A stretch of 5,420 nucleotides of DNA, taken from NCBI GenBank assembly GCA_021808425.1, contig JAKBBS010000225.1:1-5420 (forward strand). Reading direction: 5' to 3'. Numbering within the stretch: the stretch's first letter is position 1; every line of letters begins with the position of its first letter. The notes under the pieces are model-generated. The model was not told the DNA's origin. It made no database searches and saw only the letters and a list, made by a program, of their open reading frames with translations. The position numbers and the translations under genes are program-made. Below are positions 1 to 5,416 of the stretch, piece after piece. Origin of the DNA: Actinomycetes bacterium (lineage in GTDB: Bacteria > Actinomycetota > Acidimicrobiia > Acidimicrobiales > Palsa-688).

Positions 1-296
1 GTGGCCTGGTCTGCATCATCGTCCCGTCGGGGGGCTACGAGCACCGCTACCCGATCGACGCCTGGCGCTACTACCCCGACGGGATCCGGGCGCTCGCGCA
101 GTGGGCCGACCTCGACGTGCTCAGCGCCGAGACGGCATGGGAACCGGCCGGTGACTACACCGACGACTCCGCCCTATGGGCAGATACCGTGCTTGTCGCA
201 ACGAAACGCCAACCCCGCCCGCCCGCAGCGGCGAAGGCCGAGCTGCTACGGCGCGTGACGCGCCTGCAAGCCCGGCGACGCCAGAGCGTCACGTGA
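1..296 (+). CDS. SAM-dependent class I methyltransferase, C-terminal part (5' end outside window)
   Basis: The open frame enters from the left edge (first full codon at base 3) and ends at TGA 294-296, leaving 97 residues. Seen: a hydrophobic strand LVCIIVPSGG, then EHRYPIDAWRYYPDG, a helix ALAQWADLDVL, a late strand DTVLVATKR, and a basic tail rich in Arg. Family knowledge: the order strand, 'H-x-YP-D-WR-Y-PDG', then a helix ending in a hydrophobic strand, is typical of the C-terminal half of Methyltransf_11/23-type enzymes found in polysaccharide clusters. The SAM-binding glycine motif lies upstream and is not visible, so activity cannot be judged. The downstream glycosyltransferase starts 33 bases later on the same strand, which suggests one operon. 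Inference: it methylates a sugar or glycan intermediate in the cytoplasm. The substrate is unknown. The alternative frame starting with GTG at base 1 is rejected because its product is low-complexity. Confidence 0.8.
   Translation, partial: GLVCIIVPSGGYEHRYPIDAWRYYPDGIRALAQWADLDVLSAETAWEPAGDYTDDSALWADTVLVATKRQPRPPAAAKAELLRRVTRLQARRRQSVT
250..264. repeat. Inverted repeat, 7-base arms with a 1-base centre
   Basis: GGCGCGT-G-ACGCGCC is a perfect inverted repeat centred on base 257, inside the last codons of the methyltransferase gene (encoding part of LLRRVTRL). It could also fold as a 6-bp stem with a TGA loop. It contains GTGAC, as do the two repeats that follow. In G+C-rich coding DNA a repeat of this size can arise by chance, so the function is open. 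Confidence 0.4.
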
Positions 297-298
297 CG
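287..298. repeat. 12-base perfect palindrome over the methyltransferase stop codon
   Basis: CGTCACGTGACG is fully self-complementary, centred between bases 292 and 293, and contains the methyltransferase stop codon TGA (294-296). Its half-site GTCAC/GTGAC recurs in the repeat at 321-335. It could be a dimeric regulator site or a chance palindrome. As RNA it cannot form a normal hairpin at full length because it has no loop. Confidence 0.4.
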
Positions 299-320
299 AC
301 GCCGATCTGAGGTGGGGTAA

Positions 321-335
321 GGTCACAGCGTGACC
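321..335 (+). promoter_or_regulatory. Hairpin over the start codon and Shine-Dalgarno of the DPM1-like glycosyltransferase
   Basis: GGTCAC-AGC-GTGACC is a perfect 6-bp inverted repeat with a three-base loop. Its right arm contains the GTG start (330-332) and its left arm takes the GG of the likely Shine-Dalgarno AAGG (319-322, seven bases before the start). In mRNA this stem would hide both signals, so translation may depend on ribosomes arriving from the methyltransferase gene, which stops at 296. As DNA it could instead be an operator. The pairing is seen directly. The regulatory role is inference, and a six-base stem can occur by chance. Confidence 0.35.
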
Positions 336-1040
336 ACGCCCCGAGACGACAATGGCGACGTGTGGGTCATCGTCCGCTGCCACAACGAGGCTTCGGTGGT
401 CGCCTCGGTGATCCGGGAGCTGCGGGCAGAATTCCCCAACGTCGTCGGCGTCGACGACGGCAGCAGCGACGGATCCGGGAAGCTCATGGCCGAGGCGGGT
501 GCACGCGTGGTAAGACACTCGGTCAACCTCGGCGCCGGCGCCGCGCTTCAGACGGGTGTCGAATTCGCTCTCCTCGACCCGGCAGCCGAGTACCTGGTGT
601 GCTTCGACGCTGACGGCCAGCACCGCGTCTCAGACGCAGTCAATATGGTCGAACGGGCAAGGGGCGAAAGCTTCGACCTGCTCGTCGGGTCGCGTTTCCT
701 CGGCACCGCGCCTAGCGGAATGCCCTTCGCCCGAAAGGTGGTGCTTCGAGGCGGGCGGATCTTCGAGCGTGCCACGACCGGCATAGCGTTGAGCGACGCT
801 CATAACGGTCTTCGCGTGCTGAGCAGGCGGTTCGCGGCGGGCCTGGCGCTGACGAGTTCCGACATGTCGTACGCCACCGAACTCCTCGAGGCCGTCGCCG
901 CGAGCGGCGCCCGCTACGGCGAGCATCCAGTCGAGATCCGCTACAGCGCCTACTCGCTAGGCAAGGGGGAGCGGTCGATCAACTCGGTAAATATTGCCTT
1001 CGACGTTCTGGTGAGGGCACTGCTAGGAAGGCGACGTTAG
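330..1040 (+). CDS. Family 2 glycosyltransferase, dolichyl/polyprenyl-phosphate sugar synthase (DPM1) type
   Basis: A 236-residue cytoplasmic GT-A enzyme with no membrane span, expected to transfer a sugar from a nucleotide donor to a polyprenyl phosphate. Motifs in order: first strand VWVIVRCHNE (11-20), VDDGSSDGS (41-49, nucleotide binding), NLGAGAALQTG (66-76), DADGQH (93-98, the metal-binding DxD), GSRF (120-123), DAHNGLR (156-162, acceptor side), and a C-terminal KGERSINSVNI block (212-222). The 'AHNGLR' and 'KG-S-NSVNI' elements are characteristic of the bacterial DPM1-like group that travels with DUF2304 proteins. GTG at 330 has AAGG seven bases upstream, although a hairpin covers both. 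The stop TAG (1038-1040) shares its G with the next start, so the two genes are probably translationally coupled. The usual P-x-Y-N-E of the first strand is R-C-H-N-E here. Donor sugar and lipid acceptor are unknown. Confidence 0.93.
   Translation: MTTPRDDNGDVWVIVRCHNEASVVASVIRELRAEFPNVVGVDDGSSDGSGKLMAEAGARVVRHSVNLGAGAALQTGVEFALLDPAAEYLVCFDADGQHRVSDAVNMVERARGESFDLLVGSRFLGTAPSGMPFARKVVLRGGRIFERATTGIALSDAHNGLRVLSRRFAAGLALTSSDMSYATELLEAVAASGARYGEHPVEIRYSAYSLGKGERSINSVNIAFDVLVRALLGRRR
1025..1031 (+). promoter_or_regulatory. Shine-Dalgarno of the DUF2304 gene, inside the preceding gene
   Basis: AGGAAGG lies eight bases before the GTG at 1040, within the last codons of the glycosyltransferase (its C-terminal LLGRRR). 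This strong site and the shared base at TAG/GTG fix the start of the small membrane protein. Confidence 0.75.
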
Positions 1041-1390
1041 TGACACCGATCAAGGCCCTTCTAATCGCTGCGATTCTCGGAGTGCTCGTGTGGGCGTTCC
1101 GCCATCGAGGCCGGGTCGCCATGCGCGCCGGTATCAAGATCGCTGCAGTCACTCTCGCCGTCGTAGCGGTGGCGGCGGTCGCCGACCCGAGCCTCACCCA
1201 GGACCTCGCGAACCTGGTCGGGGTCACGAGAGGCACCGACCTGATGCTCTACGTGCTCGTCGTCGTGTTCGCTTTCACCCAGGCCGGAACGTACTTCCGC
1301 TTCAAGGAGCTGGAGATGCGCTTCGCCCGGGCGGTTAGGTCCCAGGCGATCGCCGAGGCGATCGAGCGTGACGGGCTGCCCGGGGTCTAA
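1040..1390 (+). CDS. DUF2304-type small membrane protein, partner of the adjacent glycosyltransferase
   Basis: A 116-residue protein with three hydrophobic segments at about 3-20, 32-49 and 68-84, the conserved-looking loop GVTRGTDLMLY (61-71) before the last one, and a charged, helix-prone C-terminal tail (86-111, FRFKELEMRF onward) that could form a coiled coil. This size, topology and 'GxxRGTDLxLY' signature match DUF2304 proteins, which commonly sit next to DPM1-like GT2 genes. The start overlaps the preceding stop by one base, as expected for two subunits made together. Inference: it anchors the soluble glycosyltransferase at the membrane, or takes part in moving its lipid-linked product. 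No enzymatic motif is visible. The last 56 bases lie opposite the end of the convergent YfhO-like gene. Confidence 0.88.
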   Translation: MTPIKALLIAAILGVLVWAFRHRGRVAMRAGIKIAAVTLAVVAVAAVADPSLTQDLANLVGVTRGTDLMLYVLVVVFAFTQAGTYFRFKELEMRFARAVRSQAIAEAIERDGLPGV

Positions 1391-3722
1391 TCGCAGGGCC
1401 GAAGTGGCTGCCGTGTCCCGCTCTCTCTGAGCGCGCGACCGAAGGTCGGAGTCGTCTCCTAACGACGGTAGCGAGCAGGGCAAGCACGGCGAGCACAAAG
1501 GCGGCTAGGGCGATGTTCGTGTGCGGCGGAGCGAACGAGAAGGTGACAGTGCTGACGCCGGCTGGGACTGCCACCGCCTGGAACACTTTTTCATAAGTGC
1601 CGACCGTCGTCGAACGTCCCGAGACCGACGCGGACCATCCGGGCATCGACAGCTCCCGTCGGATGATCACTCCGGGCGTCGAGCACGACACCTTCGCCGA
1701 CGAAAGGGTGTAGGACGCGACGCTGCAGCCGGGGGTCGGGGAGCTGACCAGGGCGGCGGGATGGGGGAGGCGGTAGACCTGCACGACAGGGTCGCTGTAG
1801 ACGCGGACCAGGCGCTCGGAGGCTGGAAGTTTCGCCAAGGCGGCGCCGCTTGGAACCACCAGGTACTTGACGCCTGCAGCCTCGTAGACGGGGAAGTTCG
1901 TGGCGAACTCCTGCATTGCGGTCGGCCCGGACGGCGACGCCGGGTTGCCGGCGAAGATCAGGGGGTTCGCGTTCTGGTCGAGTTTCGTGGTGATGTAGGT
2001 GGAGAACGCTTTGGGCACGGGCAGGTCGTTGACGTCCAACTCTGAGAGCTGCCAGTAGGAGCCGTAGTTCGGCTGGATCGGGCCGAGCGTGTAGAAGCGG
2101 TAGTCGCCGAGGTGGGCTTGCAGGAAGTTGATAGCGGCGGCGTCGACCTTGGCGCTTCGCGGCGCGGAAAGCTGCGGGGTGACGAACATCGCTACGACGT
2201 CCGTGCAGAGCATCCCGGCGAGCAGAACCGCCCGGGCCCGGGGCGAGCGCAACGCCGAGGCGAAGGCGATGACTGCTACGACGCCCGCGGACCAGGCTAT
2301 GGAAGCCCACGCCCAAGCCTGGTTGTGCGGGGCCCCGGCGACGAACTTGAGCTCGATGAACGCCTGGTGGCCGGCGGCCGCGATGATCAGTGTCCCTGCA
2401 AGCGCAATCAGCAGCGTCTTGATGCGATGGCGCTTGGCGATCAGCTCGTCGACGCCGAAAGCAGCGAGGGCCGCCATCGGAAGAGTCCAGGAGGCGGGCG
2501 CGTTACGGTAGAAGGCGGTCGAGGAGACGCCGGGGATGTAGTTGACGAAATCCATCACGGGGCCGACGCCTGTGGTGCGGAACAGCCCGATGAGAACGAA
2601 GACTGCGAGTGCGATCTTGATCCGCCGCTCCGGGCGGGAGGTGAGGCCGACCAAGGCGAGGAGAGTGACTGCGATCCCGGCGTAGCCGCCGACGTTTCCC
2701 CAAAAGATCAGGAACCGCTCGATGTGGTCGTACGCGGGGTTCGCCCAGGCGAACACCGGCCCGAGCACGTAGGGCATGACGAACGCCGGGTAGATGAGCC
2801 CTGGTATGAGGAAGTCCCTCGCGTACTGGTGGGCGTGACCGCCGATGTCGGCGCTTTGCAGGTAGGTGACGAAAGCGACGAGCAGCGGCGCCGACAGGCC
2901 GAGCCCGGCGAGCCCGCCAGCTGCGAGGCGTTTGACGAAGCCGATCAGGTCCCGCCCCCGCAGTTCGCTCGCCCTGACCGCCGCCCACACCAGCGCGAGG
3001 AGACCGTCGAAGAACGCCACCTCCGGGAAGCCGGCGTAGACGCTGAGCGCCAAGGCGATCGCGACGAGCGGCCAGCCTGAGGCAAGACCTCTCCCTGCGC
3101 CTGTCTTGGTGCGCCGCTCGGCGCACTGCTCGATGCCGAGCAGGAGAAGCGGAGTGAACGCAATCGGGTTGCCCGGCCCGTGGAACAGCCACGCGAACGT
3201 GCCGTTGAGAGCGAACGCTATCGAGCCGACAGTCGCAGCAACGGGGGACTTGACGAGTCGGCGCAGCAGGAAGAAAGCGGAGATCCCCGCTATCAACTCG
3301 AGCGACAGGTGGAACAGCACCTGGCCGTTTGCGAGCAGGTCTAACATGACCAGAGGGAAGAACGCCGCCGACTGCATCTCACCGGCGAGCGGGGCGCCGA
3401 GACCCTCGAAGGGGTTCCACCACGGCACTTTGCCGTGCAGCCAGTCCATGGCGGCGAGATGACCGAGCGCTTGGGATGTGAAGCCGATGTTCGGGTCGAT
3501 GTTGTTCTGGCCGGGGAGCAGACCTTTGACGACGTTTGTCGCGACGCCTGAGTCTTGCAGGATCGGGTTCGGGTCGAACACTCCCGTCAGGTACAAGATA
3601 TTGCCGATGAGCACCGCGACGACGATCGCTGCGCACGGCAACAGCCACGACCGGCCGGGCGACGGGCTCGGGGTCGTCGGGGGCGGTGCCTGCGAACGCG
3701 GCGGAGCGGCGTAGGTTGTCAC
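1335..3722 (-). CDS. YfhO-like multi-spanning membrane protein, putative GT-C glycosyltransferase
   Basis: A 795-residue protein: Pro-rich cytoplasmic N-terminus (7-23), first span about 26-48, then the block DPNIGF (76-81), ALGHLA and VPWWNPFEGLGAPLAGEMQS (99-118) in the first outer loop. Roughly a dozen more spans run to about residue 514, followed by an outer soluble region (about 520-735) and a last span (737-755). The 'P-WWNP-G-PLAGEMQSAAFFPL' block and the late PGWSASV...FQAVAVPAG...FSFAPP module resemble YfhO-family (PF09586) proteins. In Bacillus and Listeria these transfer sugars from polyprenyl phosphate to lipoteichoic acid. The catalytic Asp is not assigned; D57 in the first loop is a candidate. 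Start GTG is chosen because no other start precedes the first span; AGGAAG lies 13 bases upstream, over the previous gene's stop. An Arg-rich tail (756-795) runs into the DUF2304 gene. Substrate unknown. Confidence 0.8.
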   Translation of the reverse strand: MTTYAAPPRSQAPPPTTPSPSPGRSWLLPCAAIVVAVLIGNILYLTGVFDPNPILQDSGVATNVVKGLLPGQNNIDPNIGFTSQALGHLAAMDWLHGKVPWWNPFEGLGAPLAGEMQSAAFFPLVMLDLLANGQVLFHLSLELIAGISAFFLLRRLVKSPVAATVGSIAFALNGTFAWLFHGPGNPIAFTPLLLLGIEQCAERRTKTGAGRGLASGWPLVAIALALSVYAGFPEVAFFDGLLALVWAAVRASELRGRDLIGFVKRLAAGGLAGLGLSAPLLVAFVTYLQSADIGGHAHQYARDFLIPGLIYPAFVMPYVLGPVFAWANPAYDHIERFLIFWGNVGGYAGIAVTLLALVGLTSRPERRIKIALAVFVLIGLFRTTGVGPVMDFVNYIPGVSSTAFYRNAPASWTLPMAALAAFGVDELIAKRHRIKTLLIALAGTLIIAAAGHQAFIELKFVAGAPHNQAWAWASIAWSAGVVAVIAFASALRSPRARAVLLAGMLCTDVVAMFVTPQLSAPRSAKVDAAAINFLQAHLGDYRFYTLGPIQPNYGSYWQLSELDVNDLPVPKAFSTYITTKLDQNANPLIFAGNPASPSGPTAMQEFATNFPVYEAAGVKYLVVPSGAALAKLPASERLVRVYSDPVVQVYRLPHPAALVSSPTPGCSVASYTLSSAKVSCSTPGVIIRRELSMPGWSASVSGRSTTVGTYEKVFQAVAVPAGVSTVTFSFAPPHTNIALAAFVLAVLALLATVVRRRLRPSVARSERAGHGSHFGPAIRPRAARHARSPRRSPGT
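1347..1364. repeat. 8-base inverted repeat in the convergent gene overlap
   Basis: CGATCGCC-GA-GGCGATCG is a perfect inverted repeat. As RNA it would form a 7-bp stem with a CGAG loop on either strand. It lies inside both convergent reading frames, near the 3' end of each. In the + frame it encodes A-I-A-E-A-I-E, so repeated codons alone may explain it. No T-run follows on either strand. A role as a two-way transcription terminator is possible but unproven. Confidence 0.4.
1419..1466 (+). terminator. Three consecutive small hairpins after the + strand genes (candidate terminator)
   Basis: Three perfect 5-bp stems follow one another two bases apart: CGCTC/GAGCG (1419-1433, loop TCTCT), CGACC/GGTCG (1436-1448, loop GAA) and GTCGT/ACGAC (1451-1466, loop CTCCTA). 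They start 28 bases after the DUF2304 stop and lie inside the Arg-rich tail codons of the YfhO-like gene. There is no U-run, so this is not a standard intrinsic terminator, though high-G+C actinobacteria often lack the U-run. Function is inference. Confidence 0.28.
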
Positions 3723-3735
3723 TGGGGTTCGCGGG

Positions 3736-3741
3736 CTTCCT
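3736..3741 (-). promoter_or_regulatory. Shine-Dalgarno of the YfhO-like gene, overlapping the upstream stop
   Basis: On the - strand AGGAAG shares bases with the TAG stop (3742-3740) of the tandem glycosyltransferase and lies 13 bases before the GTG at 3722. The spacing is long but usable. The layout suggests that the two genes are on one transcript and coupled in translation. Confidence 0.5.
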
Positions 3742-5398
3742 AGACGGCGAGCACGAAGGGGCGGTCGCGCTGGAACAGCGGGCTGTAGTACGGGTCGACG
3801 TGGGTGCGCGGCTCCCAGCGCCTGCCGAAACGCACGCCGTCGTCGGGATGCTCCCAGCGGCCGCGGGTGCCGCCCTCGCAGTGGTAGAGCTCCGCGTAGG
3901 GGGTGTAGACGATCCGGTAGCCGGCCTGGCGTATCCGCTCGCCTAAGTCCACGTCGTTGTAGGCGATGCGCAGATCCTCGTCGTTACCTCCGACGCGTCC
4001 GAACACCCCCGGGCGGATCATCGTGGCTGCGCCGGTGACCGACGAGGCGTTTCGGATCACGTCGCCGCGCGAGAAGTACCCTTGGTGGTCGATGTTCCAA
4101 GCCCAGCCGACGGTGCCGGAGAGGATCCCTTCGTGCTGGACGCGCCCGTCGGGGTAGTAGAGGCGGCATCCGACGGCGCCGACCTCGGGGCGCATGGCGT
4201 GTTCGAGGAGAGCTTCGAGCCAGTCGGGTGTGATGACGATCGTGTCGTTGTTTAGGAATACGAGGGCGTCGGCTTTGCACGTGGCGGCGGCAAGGTTCAT
4301 CTGTCGGGCGTAGTTGAAAGGCTGCGGGTATCGCAGCACCCGAAGCGGCGCCTTGGCCAAGTAGGCGAGGGTGTCGCCGTCGTCGCTTCGGTTGTCGAGG
4401 ATGACGATCTCGTAGTGGCGGTAAGTGCTGCGCTCCAAGATGCTGTCCACGCACGCTTTGAGCATGTCGACACCGTTGTGGGTGGGGATGATGATCGACA
4501 CTTTCGGCGATCCGGGGATCTGGTAGCGCACCCGGTAGGTGCCTGTTGCCATGCCTGGCTCGACGCTGCCTGGGGTGCCGCGGCGTTCGAGGGCTTCGGT
4601 CAGTGCTGACGCGGCCGGGTCGGGTGCCGCGCTGGGCAGGGGGTCGGCTGGTGGTTGGGTGTGCTTTCGGGCCGAGTAGAGCGGCTCGGGGATATGGCCC
4701 ACCCGTCCCGTGACTTCGCTGATGCGCAACGCCAGGTCATAAGCGGCGGCGGGGCCCATCTCGGCCCTAATGCCACCGACGGCTTCGACGACGGAGCGCC
4801 TGTAGACGACCAGGTTTCCGATGTAGTTCGTCGACATGAGCAGATCCGGGGACCAGTCCGGTTTGATGTGCGCTTCCACGCGCTCGCCTCTGTCGTCGAT
4901 TGTGGCAGCAGCTGCGCGCCGGGCCGGGAGCCGGTCCTCGTCGGTATAGACGACGTCGAGGGCAGGGTCGGCCTTAACCCAGCGTGCGATCTGTGCGAGG
5001 GCGTGGGGTTGCAGGACGTCTCCTGCCTCTACGAAACATATGTAGTCGCCACTCGGCGGGGTGGGTGCGTGTGGTGCTTCGTGTACCCGGGCGTCGTGTA
5101 GTGCTTCGCCGATCGCCTCTTGTACCTCGGGCGTGGCGCGTTCTCCGTCGAAGGCGAGGACGAGCTGCCAGTGCGGGTACGCCTGAGATCTCACCGATTC
5201 GATTGTCTGTGCCAGGCCGGCCGGGTCACTGCTGTCACCCGAGAGGACTATTGACACCGTAGGAGGCGTCTGGCTGTCGAGAGCGTCGGATGCCATCGCC
5301 TGGAGCATTTCGGGGGTCGGCGTGTGCGCGAGCTGCCACAGGCGGTAGCGGGCTTCACCGTCAGAGGGGTTGCCGGCGCTTACGTCGACGTCGGTCAC
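3740..5398 (-). CDS. Tandem-domain family 2 glycosyltransferase (two GT-A domains)
   Basis: A 552-residue cytoplasmic protein. A short leader (YRLWQLAHTPTPEML, 18-32) precedes domain 1 (about 47-245): VSIVLSG, a poor AFDGE (82-86), EAGD (124-127), YTDED (151-155), KPDWSPD (179-185), NYIGN, YDLALR. Domain 2 (about 299-520) has VSIIIPTHNG, LDNRSDD (334-340), FLNNDT (381-386), TGAATMIR (455-462), NDVDL (481-485) and HCEGGTRG (506-513). This arrangement matches the O-antigen/rhamnan-type tandem GT2 proteins that extend surface polysaccharides. Domain 2 looks intact; domain 1 lacks several acidic residues. Start GTG at 5398 has GGAGG 13 bases before it and keeps the family-like leader. The frame stays open to the window edge, so an earlier start cannot be excluded. 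The stop is 17 bases before the YfhO-like gene, implying an operon. Sugar specificity is unknown. Confidence 0.9.
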   Translation of the reverse strand: MTDVDVSAGNPSDGEARYRLWQLAHTPTPEMLQAMASDALDSQTPPTVSIVLSGDSSDPAGLAQTIESVRSQAYPHWQLVLAFDGERATPEVQEAIGEALHDARVHEAPHAPTPPSGDYICFVEAGDVLQPHALAQIARWVKADPALDVVYTDEDRLPARRAAAATIDDRGERVEAHIKPDWSPDLLMSTNYIGNLVVYRRSVVEAVGGIRAEMGPAAAYDLALRISEVTGRVGHIPEPLYSARKHTQPPADPLPSAAPDPAASALTEALERRGTPGSVEPGMATGTYRVRYQIPGSPKVSIIIPTHNGVDMLKACVDSILERSTYRHYEIVILDNRSDDGDTLAYLAKAPLRVLRYPQPFNYARQMNLAAATCKADALVFLNNDTIVITPDWLEALLEHAMRPEVGAVGCRLYYPDGRVQHEGILSGTVGWAWNIDHQGYFSRGDVIRNASSVTGAATMIRPGVFGRVGGNDEDLRIAYNDVDLGERIRQAGYRIVYTPYAELYHCEGGTRGRWEHPDDGVRFGRRWEPRTHVDPYYSPLFQRDRPFVLAV

Positions 5399-5411
5399 TC
5401 CTATCGGCGGG

Positions 5412-5416
5412 CCTCC
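5412..5416 (-). promoter_or_regulatory. Shine-Dalgarno of the tandem glycosyltransferase
   Basis: GGAGG on the - strand lies 13 bases before the GTG at 5398, the same spacing as for the next gene of this set. It supports the chosen start, though the spacing is longer than ideal. An out-of-frame TAG at 5403-5401 may end an upstream gene, which would make this an internal operon junction. Confidence 0.45.

Noticed and set aside
1..258. Open frame on the + strand from GTG at base 1, 85 residues
   Set aside because: The product is Ser/Thr/Arg/Pro-rich low-complexity sequence. The overlapping frame that starts at base 3 gives a recognisable methyltransferase C-terminus.
297..329. A promoter in the 33-base gap before the DPM1-like gene
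   Set aside because: No -35/-10 pair is visible, and the gap holds only the Shine-Dalgarno and repeat elements. Co-transcription with the methyltransferase is simpler.
1061..1498. Minus-strand frame of 145 residues opposite the DUF2304 gene
   Set aside because: The product is charged and without pattern; the + frame encodes three clear membrane spans with a good ribosome-binding site.
2112..3080. Long + strand frame of 322 residues opposite the YfhO-like gene
   Set aside because: The product is a run of Arg, Asp, Glu and Gly without folds or motifs, as expected for the reverse of G+C-rich membrane-protein codons. The minus frame encodes clear spans and family blocks.
1591..3192. Two minus-strand frames (1591-2316 and 2503-3192) inside the YfhO-like gene
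   Set aside because: They are alternative-frame shadows with Arg/Pro/His-rich products and lie wholly within the 795-residue frame.
3602..3659. Signal peptide or lipoprotein Cys at residue 30 of the YfhO-like protein
   Set aside because: The residues before Cys30 (LLP) do not fit a lipobox and the hydrophobic stretch continues after it, so it is a membrane span and not a cleaved signal.
4655..5101. + strand frame of 148 residues opposite the tandem glycosyltransferase
   Set aside because: No known motif is seen, and the opposite frame shows a continuous two-domain glycosyltransferase.
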